From Eupransor demetentiae (GTDB lineage Bacteria > Bacillota > Bacilli > Lactobacillales > Lactobacillaceae): a DNA stretch of 64,000 bases. Shown here piece after piece: positions 18,017 to 25,618 of the stretch. A model generated the notes under the pieces. The model ran no database searches, was not told the DNA's origin, and was given only the letters and a program-made list of their open reading frames with translations. Where the stretch lies: assembly GCF_963930865.1 (NCBI RefSeq), contig NZ_CAWVOH010000001.1:186001-250000 (forward strand), read 5' to 3'. The translations under genes were made by a program, and so were the position numbers. Position 1 is the first letter of the stretch, and the number at the start of each line of letters is the position of its first letter.

Positions 18017-18062
18017 AGGAGGATGCGGACCGGGGCCACAGGCGCCGACGCTATATAAAACA
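18017..18062 (+). promoter_or_regulatory. Structured glcK leader: Shine-Dalgarno separated from ATG by a GC-rich hairpin
   Basis: AGGAGG stands at 18017-18022, 40 bases before the glcK ATG, and no other good ribosome-binding site is nearer. Between them, 18025-18051 can fold into a hairpin: outer GCG/CGC, inner GGGGCC/GGCGCC with one G-G mismatch, and an ACA loop. Folding would leave about 13 unpaired bases between AGGAGG and the ATG. Confidence 0.5.
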
Positions 18063-19043
18063 ATGGCAAAAGATAAATTGATTGGTGTTGACCTTGGTGG
18101 TACCACCATTAAGTTTGCAATTTTAACTGACCAGGGTGAAGTTCAGCAAAAGTGGTCAATTCAAACCAATGTTTTGGATGGTGGTAAGTACATCGTTCCT
18201 GATATTATTGAATCGATTAATCACCACTTGGACCTTTACCAATTGGATCGCGAACGCGTGATTGGAATTGGTATGGGAACTCCCGGAACTGTTAACCGTG
18301 AAGCTGGAACGGTTAAGGGTGCCTACAACTTGAATTGGGCTGACGAACAAGACGTGAAGGCGCCTATTCAAGCTGGAACTGGTTTTGACTTGAAGATTGA
18401 TAACGATGCCAACGTGGCGGCCCTCGGGGAAGCCTGGAAGGGTGCTGGTAACAACGACGATAACGTTTCCTTCATTACTTTGGGAACTGGTGTCGGTGGT
18501 GGTTTGGTTACCAACGGTGAGTTGGTCCACGGAATCGCTGGTGCCGGTGGTGAAGTTGGCCACATCATTGTTGAACCAAACGGTTACTTGTGTACTTGTG
18601 GTAACCGCGGTTGTTTGGAACAGTACGCTTCGGCAACTGGTGTGGTTCACTTGGCCCAAGACTTCGCCGAACAATATGCTGGTCAATCACGTTTGAACCA
18701 GATGATTGATAACGGTGACGAAGTCACTTCAAAGATCGTCTTTGATTTGGCCAAGCAGGGCGACTTCTTGGCAAACGAAACGGTTGACAAGGTTGCTTAC
18801 TACCTTGGCTACGCCACTGCTGCTATTTCAAACATTTTGAACCCATCCGCCGTTGTTATTGGTGGTGGGGTGGCAGCTGCCGGTGAATTCTTGCGCGAAC
18901 GCGTTGAGAAGAACTGGTCACCATTTGCCTTCCCAACTGTCCGTTCATCAACGCGCGTTAAGTTGGCCGAATTGGGTAACGACGCCGGTGTTATCGGAGC
19001 CGCATCATTGGCCCGTACCACGCCGAACAAGATGGAAATTTAA
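18063..19043 (+). CDS. glcK: ROK-family glucokinase
   Basis: A 326-residue sugar kinase that phosphorylates glucose with ATP at entry to central metabolism. The phosphate-binding motif GVDLGGTTIKFAIL is at the N terminus. The ROK signature is complete: GAGGEVGHIIVEPNG with its conserved His near residue 160, followed by the zinc-binding CTCGNRGCLEQYAS near 178-191. The DNDANVAALGE motif supplies the catalytic Asp. Codon choice looks more uniform than in its neighbours, consistent with strong expression. It is preceded by a cre site and an unusual leader and followed by a terminator. Confidence 0.95.
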   Translation: MAKDKLIGVDLGGTTIKFAILTDQGEVQQKWSIQTNVLDGGKYIVPDIIESINHHLDLYQLDRERVIGIGMGTPGTVNREAGTVKGAYNLNWADEQDVKAPIQAGTGFDLKIDNDANVAALGEAWKGAGNNDDNVSFITLGTGVGGGLVTNGELVHGIAGAGGEVGHIIVEPNGYLCTCGNRGCLEQYASATGVVHLAQDFAEQYAGQSRLNQMIDNGDEVTSKIVFDLAKQGDFLANETVDKVAYYLGYATAAISNILNPSAVVIGGGVAAAGEFLRERVEKNWSPFAFPTVRSSTRVKLAELGNDAGVIGAASLARTTPNKMEI

Positions 19044-19052
19044 TTTTTAAAC

Positions 19053-19079
19053 AAAAAACAGCCATTTGGCTGTTTTTTT
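19053..19079 (+). terminator. Intrinsic terminator after glcK
   Basis: The stem ACAGCC / GGCTGT (extendable by flanking A-T pairs) with an ATTT loop is followed by seven T. Confidence 0.92.
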
Positions 19080-19107
19080 CTGACCTCAAAACGCGGCCCT
19101 TGAGATA

Positions 19108-19116
19108 TGGTAAAAT
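19108..19116 (+). promoter_or_regulatory. Extended -10 promoter for relQ
   Basis: TGGTAAAAT is an extended -10 about 47 bases before the start codon; no clear -35 is seen. It probably drives relQ, nadK and the RluA-family gene. Confidence 0.5.
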
Positions 19117-19162
19117 AATTACTAATGTTGTTTTCTTTTTGTAAACAGTAGGAGGTAACGGT

Positions 19163-19738
19163 ATGGATTGGGACAAATTCTTTCTCCCATATACCCAGGC
19201 AGTGTCCGAATTACAAGTTAAATTATCATACATCAAAGAACAGTATGAAGTTGCTGGCCAAACGTCGCCAGTAGAATCCGTTACGAGTCGAGTCAAGTCA
19301 CAAGCTTCAATCGAAGAAAAGATTGTGCGCCGTCACTTGCAAGAAGATCGTTTAGCCTTGGATTTGCAAGATATTGCTGGTTTACGCATTATGACCAAGT
19401 ATATCGAGGATATTTATACGGTGGTGGAGTTACTGCGCAAGCGGACGGACTTCCAGATTTTGGAAGAGCGCGATTACGTCATGAACGCTAAGCCTTCGGG
19501 CTACCGCTCTTACCACATCGTGATTGAGTATCCGATTCAGTCTTTGAATGGTGAGCAAAAGATTTTGGCTGAGATTCAGGTTCGTACCATGGCCATGAAT
19601 TTCTGGGCAACAATCGAGCACGACTTGCGCTACAAGCATGGTGAATTGCCGGCAGAGTTGGCGAGCCAATTAACGGATATTTCAGAACAGGCCTTTTCTT
19701 TGGAACAAGAATTAAGTGAAATCAAGGCCGAACAGTAG
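19163..19738 (+). CDS. relQ: Small alarmone synthetase RelQ (YjbM-type GTP pyrophosphokinase)
   Basis: This encodes a 191-residue single-domain (p)ppGpp synthetase without hydrolase, TGS or ACT domains. Motifs include the basic SIEEKIVRRHLQED, DIAGLRIM, KPSGYRSYHIVIEY and AEIQVRTMAMNFWATIEHDL, which hold the nucleotide-binding and catalytic residues. RelQ enzymes make ppGpp and pppGpp from ATP and GDP or GTP under cell-envelope and other stress. AGGAGG lies seven bases before the ATG. The relQ-nadK-rluA-family order is conserved in Firmicutes. Confidence 0.94.
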   Translation: MDWDKFFLPYTQAVSELQVKLSYIKEQYEVAGQTSPVESVTSRVKSQASIEEKIVRRHLQEDRLALDLQDIAGLRIMTKYIEDIYTVVELLRKRTDFQILEERDYVMNAKPSGYRSYHIVIEYPIQSLNGEQKILAEIQVRTMAMNFWATIEHDLRYKHGELPAELASQLTDISEQAFSLEQELSEIKAEQ

Positions 19739-19751
19739 ACGAGGTTGAGAC

Positions 19752-20543
19752 ATGAAGGTAGCCATTTACCATAACGAAACCGATTTAACCAAGCAGATTG
19801 TTAGCGAGCTGCAGGCGGAATTGAAGAAAAATAATATCCAACAAGATGACGAAAATCCTGAAGTTGTCATTTCGGTTGGTGGTGATGGCACGCTTTTGGG
19901 CGCCTTTCACCACTATATTGAATATGATGACGTCCGCTTTGTTGGTCTGCACACGGGCCATCTTGGTTTCTACACGGACTGGTTGCGTAACGAGGTACCT
20001 GAGCTGGTGGCCGGTCTATTAAAGGATGATGGTCAGCGCGTTGCTTATCCCCTTCTTAAAATGACCATGGTTAAGTCCAACGGCGATAAGGAAGAATACT
20101 TGGCCTTGAACGAAGCCACCATTAAGCAATTTGCTGGCACCTTGGTTGCGGATATTTATCTTGGTGATCGCCTCTTTGAAGGTTTCCGAGGGGATGGGGT
20201 TTCCGTAGCGACGCCAACTGGTTCAACGGCCTACAGCAAGGCCAATGGTGGGGCAGTGGTGCATCCAAGCATTCCTTCCATTCAGATGTCTGAAATTGCC
20301 TCAATCAATAATCGGGTTTTCCGTACTTTAGGCTCGCCTTTGATTGTGCCGGCTGGTCAAGTCATCACGGTTAAGCCCCGCGAAAACGAGTTCTTGGTAA
20401 CCTGCGACCAAATGGTTTTGCACGCCAAGGACGTTCAGAAAGTTCATTTCCAAGTGGCGGCTAAGAAGGTTTATTTTGCCTCATACCGCCACGTTGACTT
20501 CTGGAAGCGCGTTCAAAACGCCTTTATTAGTGACGAAGACTAA
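19752..20543 (+). CDS. nadK: NAD kinase
   Basis: A 263-residue enzyme that phosphorylates NAD to NADP with ATP. The nucleotide-binding GGDGTLLGAFHHY is near residue 42, LHTGHLGFYTDW near 66, and TPTGSTAYSKANGGAVVHP near 152, matching the NadK family in order and spacing. Length is normal for the short Firmicute form. It begins 13 bases after relQ and precedes an RluA-family gene, as in Bacillus. A weak hairpin (AAGAC/GTCTT, loop TAAG, then T6) spans the stop codon. Confidence 0.95.
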   Translation: MKVAIYHNETDLTKQIVSELQAELKKNNIQQDDENPEVVISVGGDGTLLGAFHHYIEYDDVRFVGLHTGHLGFYTDWLRNEVPELVAGLLKDDGQRVAYPLLKMTMVKSNGDKEEYLALNEATIKQFAGTLVADIYLGDRLFEGFRGDGVSVATPTGSTAYSKANGGAVVHPSIPSIQMSEIASINNRVFRTLGSPLIVPAGQVITVKPRENEFLVTCDQMVLHAKDVQKVHFQVAAKKVYFASYRHVDFWKRVQNAFISDED

Positions 20544-20575
20544 GGTCTTTTTTGTCTTAAAGCGAGTAAAAATAC

Positions 20576-21475
20576 ATGCGATTTAATTGGAAATACCAGG
20601 GAGCAGAAGACCGAAAGGTTCGCTCCTTTTTACAAAGCCACGGCGTTTCACACCGGATGTTTAGCCAAATTAAGCATAACGGCGGCGCCATTTTGGTTAA
20701 TGAAAAGCCCGTTTACACTTCTGACTATCTTAAAGATGGCGACGAAGTGGCCATTATCATGCCAGTCGAGCAGGGCAACGACTTGGTTGTGCCGGACTAT
20801 CATGACTTAAAGATCATCTTTGAAAATCAGGATTGGTTGGCCGTGGATAAGCCCTACGGGGTCACGACCGTACCGGGACATGCCGACCGACTCCACACCC
20901 TGGTTAATCAGGTTAAGGGCCACTTGATTGAATCAGGGGCCGAAGACTTGGTTCCCCACGTGGTCACTCGGCTTGACCGGGATACTTCCGGGATTGTCTT
21001 GCTAGCAAAACACCGTTTTGCTCACGCCGTTTTAGATCAGCAGTTGCAAGATCACACGGTTGAGAAGTTCTACGTGGCCTATGTTTCTGGGATTTTACCC
21101 GAAGATCATGGCGTCATTGATGAACCCATTGGCCGCTTGGACGGCGATTTTATCAAGCGGGTGGTGCGTCCCGACGGGAAGGCTTCCAAGACGGAATACT
21201 GGGTTGAACGTCGTTATGACGAAGATCCAGAGCATTTGATGACCCGGGTTCGTGTGCAATTGCACACCGGTCGGACACATCAGATTCGCGTGCACTTCAG
21301 CCACATGGGTTACCCGCTGGTCGGGGATGACTTATACGGCGGACCACTTTGGTTTGGTTTGCAGCGACAGGCTTTGCACGCCTACCAAATGAAATTTTAC
21401 GACCCCTTTGTTGAAGAGGACCGCTTCTTGAAGACCGATCTTCCCGAAGATTTGCAACGACTAAAAGATTTATAA
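20576..21475 (+). CDS. RluA-family pseudouridine synthase
   Basis: This encodes a 299-residue RNA-modifying enzyme. The N terminus is an S4-like RNA-binding domain (VSHRMFSQIKHNGGAILVN). The catalytic Asp is in VTRLDRDTSGIVLLAKH near residue 140, and LHTGRTHQIRVHFSHMGYPLVGD follows near 225. It isomerises uridine in rRNA or tRNA; the exact site cannot be read from sequence, so no specific name is given. The Shine-Dalgarno is poor (AAAGCGAGT), hinting at modest translation or coupling to nadK. Confidence 0.9.
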   Translation: MRFNWKYQGAEDRKVRSFLQSHGVSHRMFSQIKHNGGAILVNEKPVYTSDYLKDGDEVAIIMPVEQGNDLVVPDYHDLKIIFENQDWLAVDKPYGVTTVPGHADRLHTLVNQVKGHLIESGAEDLVPHVVTRLDRDTSGIVLLAKHRFAHAVLDQQLQDHTVEKFYVAYVSGILPEDHGVIDEPIGRLDGDFIKRVVRPDGKASKTEYWVERRYDEDPEHLMTRVRVQLHTGRTHQIRVHFSHMGYPLVGDDLYGGPLWFGLQRQALHAYQMKFYDPFVEEDRFLKTDLPEDLQRLKDL

Positions 21476-21504
21476 TTTCTTTTGATTGAAAGGAATATTG
21501 AACC

Positions 21505-22872
21505 ATGGATATGGATACCGAACCGAATTTAGACGAAACTGTGCATTCGCTGACCGACTTGCTTGAGTCCGGTCAGGACGAAGAATTTATGACGGCCTTT
21601 TCAAACTTACACGAATTTGAAAAGGGGCAAGCTTATGCTGCTATGCCGGAAGGGCCTCGTGAAGTGGCCTGGCGGGTCATGGATGATGAAACTTTGGCCA
21701 GTGTCTTCGATAATTTGGAGCTAGAACCACAACAAGAAGTTGAGTTGTTAGAAGAAATGCCACCACAAAAGGGGGCCAAAATTCTGCAGCTCATGTATGC
21801 CGATAACGAAGCCGATTTGCTGCAAGCCATGTCGGCTCGCCAGGTGGCCACTTACTTGAGTTTGATGCCCCGTCAAGAGGCCGCTGAAATGCGTCGTTTG
21901 ATCAATTATGAGGACCAAACGGCCGGGGCTTTGATGGCCACTGAATATTTGGCCGTCCAAACGGGCCAAACCGTTGACGAAGTCCTCAAACAGGTTAAAC
22001 AGCAGGCTTCGGATGCCGAATCGATTATTTACGTTTACGTTGTCGATGCCCAGCATCACTTGGTCGGGGTTACTTCGCTACGTGATCTTCTGACACATCC
22101 GGATGAAATGAACATTGATGAAATCACCAATACCCGTGTTGTTTCAGTTAAAGCGGGCGATGATCAACATGATGTGGCTCAAATCGTGGCCGACTACAAC
22201 TTTTTCTCGATTCCGGTGACTGACGATGACAATCGCTTGTTGGGTATCGTGACGGTCGATGATATCGTTGATGTGATTGATGAAGAAGCTGTCGGTGAAT
22301 ATTCCGGTTTGGCTGCCGTTGATGTTAGTCAAACTGATGATAGCCCTTGGCATTCCGCCTTGAAACGAGCACCTTGGTTACTAGGCTTAATGCTGTTAGG
22401 TCTCTTGACCGCTGCCGTGATTGGCCTCTTTGAAAAGGATATTTACCGGGCACCCGTCTTGGCCGTCTTCTTGACCCTCATTACTGGTACAGCGGGTAAC
22501 GCGGGAACACAGTCTTTGGCTTTGGCCATCCGTGGTTTGTCCGATGGCTCTGAGAAAAACCGTTGGCGTGCTTTATTATCCGAACTTTGTGCTTCTTTGA
22601 TGATTGCGGCCTTGGCCGGGCTTGTGATTGGCCTCATCATGGGTCTTTGGTTTGGCAGCGACATGATGGGACTCGCCCTTGGTTTGGCCATGGCTTTAGC
22701 AATCCTAGCCTCGAGCCTTTTGGGTTACTTTATCCCGGTTTGCTTGTCGAAGTTTGGCTTGGATCCCGCTTTTGCTAACGGACCCTTGCTGACCACTTTG
22801 TCAGATTTGTCGGCGGTCTTTATCTATTTCTGGTTGGTTCAAGAATTCTTGACCTACTTCATCGGCCGCTAA
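21505..22872 (+). CDS. mgtE: Magnesium transporter MgtE
   Basis: A full-length 455-residue Mg2+ channel. The acidic N-terminal superhelical domain (about 1-135) is followed by two CBS domains (about 138-260), a linker, and five transmembrane helices (about 290-455). The pore signature TGTAGNAGTQSLALAIRGL is present near residue 328. In MgtE the N and CBS domains close the pore at high cytosolic Mg2+. No Mg2+ riboswitch is apparent upstream; it starts 29 bases after the RluA-family gene and may be co-transcribed. Confidence 0.95.
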   Translation: MDMDTEPNLDETVHSLTDLLESGQDEEFMTAFSNLHEFEKGQAYAAMPEGPREVAWRVMDDETLASVFDNLELEPQQEVELLEEMPPQKGAKILQLMYADNEADLLQAMSARQVATYLSLMPRQEAAEMRRLINYEDQTAGALMATEYLAVQTGQTVDEVLKQVKQQASDAESIIYVYVVDAQHHLVGVTSLRDLLTHPDEMNIDEITNTRVVSVKAGDDQHDVAQIVADYNFFSIPVTDDDNRLLGIVTVDDIVDVIDEEAVGEYSGLAAVDVSQTDDSPWHSALKRAPWLLGLMLLGLLTAAVIGLFEKDIYRAPVLAVFLTLITGTAGNAGTQSLALAIRGLSDGSEKNRWRALLSELCASLMIAALAGLVIGLIMGLWFGSDMMGLALGLAMALAILASSLLGYFIPVCLSKFGLDPAFANGPLLTTLSDLSAVFIYFWLVQEFLTYFIGR

Positions 22873-22964
22873 TTATGCACAAAATTTGAACGTTTATGAC
22901 AGATGACTCGCCGCCTTTTTTTGCATCCTGTAACATGAGGGAATGTTGAGAAGGGAGGAGCAAA

Positions 22965-23069
22965 ATGTCAGGTTCAAATCAATCTTTTACCCAATTACTC
23001 TGCCTATTAATGGCGCATGATCTTTATTTCGATTTGGAAGATGTCCTTTCGCTTAGTCCGCAAACTTAA
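22965..23069 (+). CDS. Candidate 34-residue small protein, unknown function
   Basis: The intergenic gap between mgtE and the next gene contains a short frame with a strong ribosome-binding site (GGGAGGAG, six bases before the ATG from GGAGG). It encodes 34 residues beginning MSGSNQSFTQLLCLLMAHDL and ending LSLSPQT. It has a central hydrophobic run with a single Cys and an acidic stretch (DLEDV), but is too short for a confident membrane call. I do not recognise it. No convincing promoter was found for it. It is not obviously a leader peptide because there is no following terminator or attenuator hairpin. Confidence 0.45.
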   Translation: MSGSNQSFTQLLCLLMAHDLYFDLEDVLSLSPQT

Positions 23070-23077
23070 AATTAAGG

Positions 23078-23106
23078 ATGACTATTTGCAAAAAAGCGAG
23101 TAGAAT
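23078..23106 (+). promoter_or_regulatory. Promoter for the secreted protein-GH25 pair
   Basis: The -35 is ATGACT at 23078-23083 and the -10 is TAGAAT at 23101-23106, with a 17-base spacer. The 23107-23164 leader contains the palindrome TATCGATA but no clear terminator. The promoter begins just after the candidate small gene. Confidence 0.55.
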
Positions 23107-23164
23107 AACATGTATCCGTGTCAATCGGAATATATCGATACCTTAGTATCCAGAAAGGAAAGAT

Positions 23165-23587
23165 ATGAAAAAAGTTATTACAGGACTCGTAGCTGCTGCA
23201 TTGATTGGTGTTGGTGGAACTGCTGGTTACACTTACCTTAACTCAAGCTCTGTGCACGATGATCAAACAAGTCACAAGAGCAGCAAGAGCGCTTCATCAA
23301 GCTCAGTTGCAAAGTCCCAAGTTTCAACAAATAGTCAAGACAGTAACGAAATTAAGCAACCCACGACTGGTTCAAACTCCCAAGCAAGTGATTCTTATGA
23401 TCCAAATAAGACCTGGTCTGGTACTGAAATTTCAATGTCAATGATTGACCAAACCCGTACAGCACTTAGTCAAGCTGGTTTGCCTGCCGACAACTACGGT
23501 AACGCTGATATTAAGCGTATGATTGCCGAAGCTTCTCAGCAGAACACTTCAGTAGTTGACTATGCCAAAAGCAATTATCATTCATGA
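23165..23587 (+). CDS. Small secreted or membrane-anchored serine-rich protein, unknown function
   Basis: This encodes 140 residues. An N-terminal signal or anchor helix (KKVITGLVAAALIGVGGTAG) without a lipobox Cys is followed by a Ser/Lys/Gln-rich low-complexity linker (about 27-80) and a compact C-terminal segment of about 55 residues beginning near TWSGTEISMS. The C-terminal part (IDQTRTALSQAGL...DIKRMIAEASQQN) looks helical. I do not recognise a family. It lies ten bases upstream of a GH25 muramidase and shares its promoter, so a role at the cell wall is likely. AAAGGA precedes the ATG. Confidence 0.75.
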   Translation: MKKVITGLVAAALIGVGGTAGYTYLNSSSVHDDQTSHKSSKSASSSSVAKSQVSTNSQDSNEIKQPTTGSNSQASDSYDPNKTWSGTEISMSMIDQTRTALSQAGLPADNYGNADIKRMIAEASQQNTSVVDYAKSNYHS

Positions 23588-23597
23588 GGTATAAGCA

Positions 23598-24464
23598 ATG
23601 AAGATTAAAACGATTCTCTTAACTTGTGCGTCAGTCGTAGCCCTTGGTGGGGTTGCTGCTGCGCAAAACACAACCACGGCTTCAGCCGATGGTATTCCAG
23701 TTGTTGTAGCTGGAACGCCTGGCTTGCCTAATATGGATGTGGTTGACATTTCATCGTACAACGGTGTTTTGTCAGTTTCTGATTTCCAAAAGATGCGTCA
23801 AGCCGGTGTTACTGGTATCGTCATCAAAATCACGGAATACACCACTTACAAGAACCCATATGCAGAACAGCAAATTCAAAACGCTCAAGCAGCCGGTATG
23901 AAGGTTGGCGTATACCACTATTCTTGGTATACCACGCCTGCTGAAGCCCGCGCCGAAGCTGATTACTTTGCTAACTATGCCGCTCAACTTGGTTTGCCAG
24001 CATCAACTTTGATGGTTGATGATTTGGAAGACGCAACCACTAAGACTGCTAACGTTTCTCAAAACGCGGCTGCCTTTAACGACGAATTGAAGGCCGATGG
24101 CTTCTACAACACTGGTTTGTACACGTATACTTCATACGTTAACCAAACTGGTTTGGACATGAGCTACATCGGTAACGACCGTGTTTGGATGGCTCAGTTC
24201 CCTTACGAACCAAGTTCATCAAACTTGAAGAACACGCAGTTCGCAATGTGGCAGTGGTCAAGCCGTGCTACTTTCCCTGGCGTTTCCGGTGAATTCGATG
24301 TTTCAACGGATTACAACGCTTTGGCTGGTACGCACGCATCTAGCCGTATCAACAGTGATGGAACTTCTAACGCTGTGAATACGACAACAACGGCTAACCC
24401 AAATGCTAACGCATCACAGATGGTTAACACTGACCTCTTTAGCCAAATTTTGAACAGTAAGTAA
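23598..24464 (+). CDS. Secreted GH25 family muramidase (lysozyme)
   Basis: This encodes 288 residues with an N-terminal signal peptide (hydrophobic to about residue 22, A-A-Q and A-S-A possible cleavage sites). The GH25 barrel starts at VVDISSYNG and includes VGVYHYSWY and the acidic MVDDLEDAT near residue 142, whose D-x-E fits the catalytic pair, and MWQWSS near 218. GH25 enzymes hydrolyse the MurNAc-GlcNAc bond of peptidoglycan. The C-terminal 45 residues are Asn/Thr/Ser-rich with no recognisable binding repeats or LPXTG. It is probably an autolysin working with the preceding small secreted protein. Confidence 0.9.
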   Translation: MKIKTILLTCASVVALGGVAAAQNTTTASADGIPVVVAGTPGLPNMDVVDISSYNGVLSVSDFQKMRQAGVTGIVIKITEYTTYKNPYAEQQIQNAQAAGMKVGVYHYSWYTTPAEARAEADYFANYAAQLGLPASTLMVDDLEDATTKTANVSQNAAAFNDELKADGFYNTGLYTYTSYVNQTGLDMSYIGNDRVWMAQFPYEPSSSNLKNTQFAMWQWSSRATFPGVSGEFDVSTDYNALAGTHASSRINSDGTSNAVNTTTTANPNANASQMVNTDLFSQILNSK

Positions 24465-24473
24465 TTTTTTTTG

Positions 24474-24505
24474 AAAGACTAGCGCAAGCTAGTCTTTTTC
24501 TTTTG
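24474..24505 (+). terminator. Intrinsic terminator after GH25 gene
   Basis: A perfect 10-bp stem (AAAGACTAGC / GCTAGTCTTT) is capped by a GCAA tetraloop and followed by a T-rich run. Confidence 0.93.
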
Positions 24506-24562
24506 TCATTATTTTGTCATGAAGATTTAAGGGAGCTGATTGGAAAAGAAAGGGAGTGAATA

Positions 24563-24571
24563 TGTTAAAAT
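24563..24571 (+). promoter_or_regulatory. Extended -10 promoter of the glycan locus
   Basis: TGTTAAAAT is an extended -10 about 52 bases before the first glycan-locus gene. The leader that follows starts with a hairpin at 24581-24600 (TGTGGC pairing with GTCACA, one G-T wobble), and GATC at 24602-24605 can pair with GATC at 24615-24618, next to the AGGA ribosome-binding site. Confidence 0.5.
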
Positions 24572-24622
24572 AATAAGTACTGTGGCTCTTTTCGGTCACA
24601 TGATCAATTTTTAGGATCTATC

Positions 24623-25618
24623 ATGACAAAGCAAACGCAAACTGATGACTTGATGGTGCGCGCTGAAAGCATTACGAAGAACTTTCAGCTCTATGCCAAC
24701 CAATCTGAAAAATTAAAATCAACCTTCATGGGGAACCAGTCGGAGACCAATTTTTGGGCACTGCGTGGATTGACTTTCGATGTCAATGTTGGGGATGTGG
24801 TCGGCATTGTTGGAACCAACGGTTCTGGAAAGTCGACCCTTTTGAACATCCTTTCTGGCGTGATTCCACAAACTTCGGGTAGTTTGGAATTGAACGGTTC
24901 CATTGGTGTTGTGGCGATTAACGAAGGCTTGAACTGGGAATTAACTGGCCGGGAAAACATCCGGATTAAGCAGTTGATGATGGGGAAGAGCAATAAAGAA
25001 ATCACGGCTGCCATGCCCGATATCATTGAATTTTCCGAATTAGGGGAATTTATTGATCAACCCGTTAAGGATTATTCCAATGGAATGCGTGCCAAGCTTG
25101 GTTTCTCCATCGTGACCCACAACAACCCGGACATTCTCATCATCGATGAAGCCTTGTCGGTTGGGGATAGTAACTTTTCTCAAAAGGCCTTGGGTAAGAT
25201 CAAGGAGTTTATTAAGGAAGGCAAGACCATCTTCTTTGTTTCCCACGACCTTAACCAGGTCCGTGAATTCACCAACAAGGTGATGTGGATCCAGTACGGC
25301 GAAATGCGTGACTTCGGTCCGACCAAAAAGGTCGCCGATGAATACGAAAAGTTCGTCCAAGACCTCGATCATATGAGCGAAGAAAAGCGCGATCACTACG
25401 TTGAGGACCAAAAGCACTTGCAGCGGATTTTCACCTTGGAACAGTTACAGGACCGCTTAGTTCGCGCTGGCTTGCCCCTTGACCGTGCCCGTGCCATTGT
25501 GACTGTCCGCTCGTTTGAAGGTTTCTCGGCCTTTGCGCTTTATACGGCCTTGGCCATCATCCTTGGTTTGATGGCCATCGTGATTTACTTCTACTTGGCA
25601 AAGGAGCAGCGACTATGA
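24623..25618 (+). CDS. Polysaccharide/teichoic-acid ABC exporter ATPase, TagH-like with C-terminal membrane helix
   Basis: This encodes 331 residues. The ABC domain has Walker A VGTNGSGKSTLL near residue 70, the variant signature YSNGMRAKLGF near 152, and Walker B ILIIDEALSVGD near 170, all in the TagH/RfbE/Wzt subfamily. About 70 residues of extension follow and end in one hydrophobic helix (ALYTALAIILGLMAIVIYFY) before a charged tail. It powers export of a lipid-linked wall polymer with the next gene product. AGGAT lies before the ATG. It overlaps the permease gene by four bases. Confidence 0.9.
   Translation: MTKQTQTDDLMVRAESITKNFQLYANQSEKLKSTFMGNQSETNFWALRGLTFDVNVGDVVGIVGTNGSGKSTLLNILSGVIPQTSGSLELNGSIGVVAINEGLNWELTGRENIRIKQLMMGKSNKEITAAMPDIIEFSELGEFIDQPVKDYSNGMRAKLGFSIVTHNNPDILIIDEALSVGDSNFSQKALGKIKEFIKEGKTIFFVSHDLNQVREFTNKVMWIQYGEMRDFGPTKKVADEYEKFVQDLDHMSEEKRDHYVEDQKHLQRIFTLEQLQDRLVRAGLPLDRARAIVTVRSFEGFSAFALYTALAIILGLMAIVIYFYLAKEQRL

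Noticed and set aside
18023..18058. An 11-codon mini-frame in the glcK leader, right after AGGAGG.
   Set aside because: The ribosome-binding block directly abuts the ATG with no spacing, and the segment is better explained by a hairpin; a leader peptide cannot be excluded but is unsupported.
18156..18686. A 176-codon minus-strand frame antisense to glcK.
   Set aside because: The highly biased codons of glcK create stop-free antisense frames; the translation is Thr/Val/Ser-rich with no recognisable features.
20536..20553. AAGAC/GTCTT hairpin followed by T6 at the end of nadK.
   Set aside because: A 5-bp A/T-rich stem that includes the stop codon is too weak to call a terminator; it is mentioned only under nadK.
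22241..22872. Possible Mg2+ or other riboswitch near mgtE.
   Set aside because: Only 29 bases separate mgtE from the preceding gene, so there is no room for an M-box, and none was seen.
24562..24573. A three-codon frame (ATG TTA AAA TAA) with a GGGAG ribosome-like site.
   Set aside because: It overlaps the extended -10 promoter and is too short to be meaningful.
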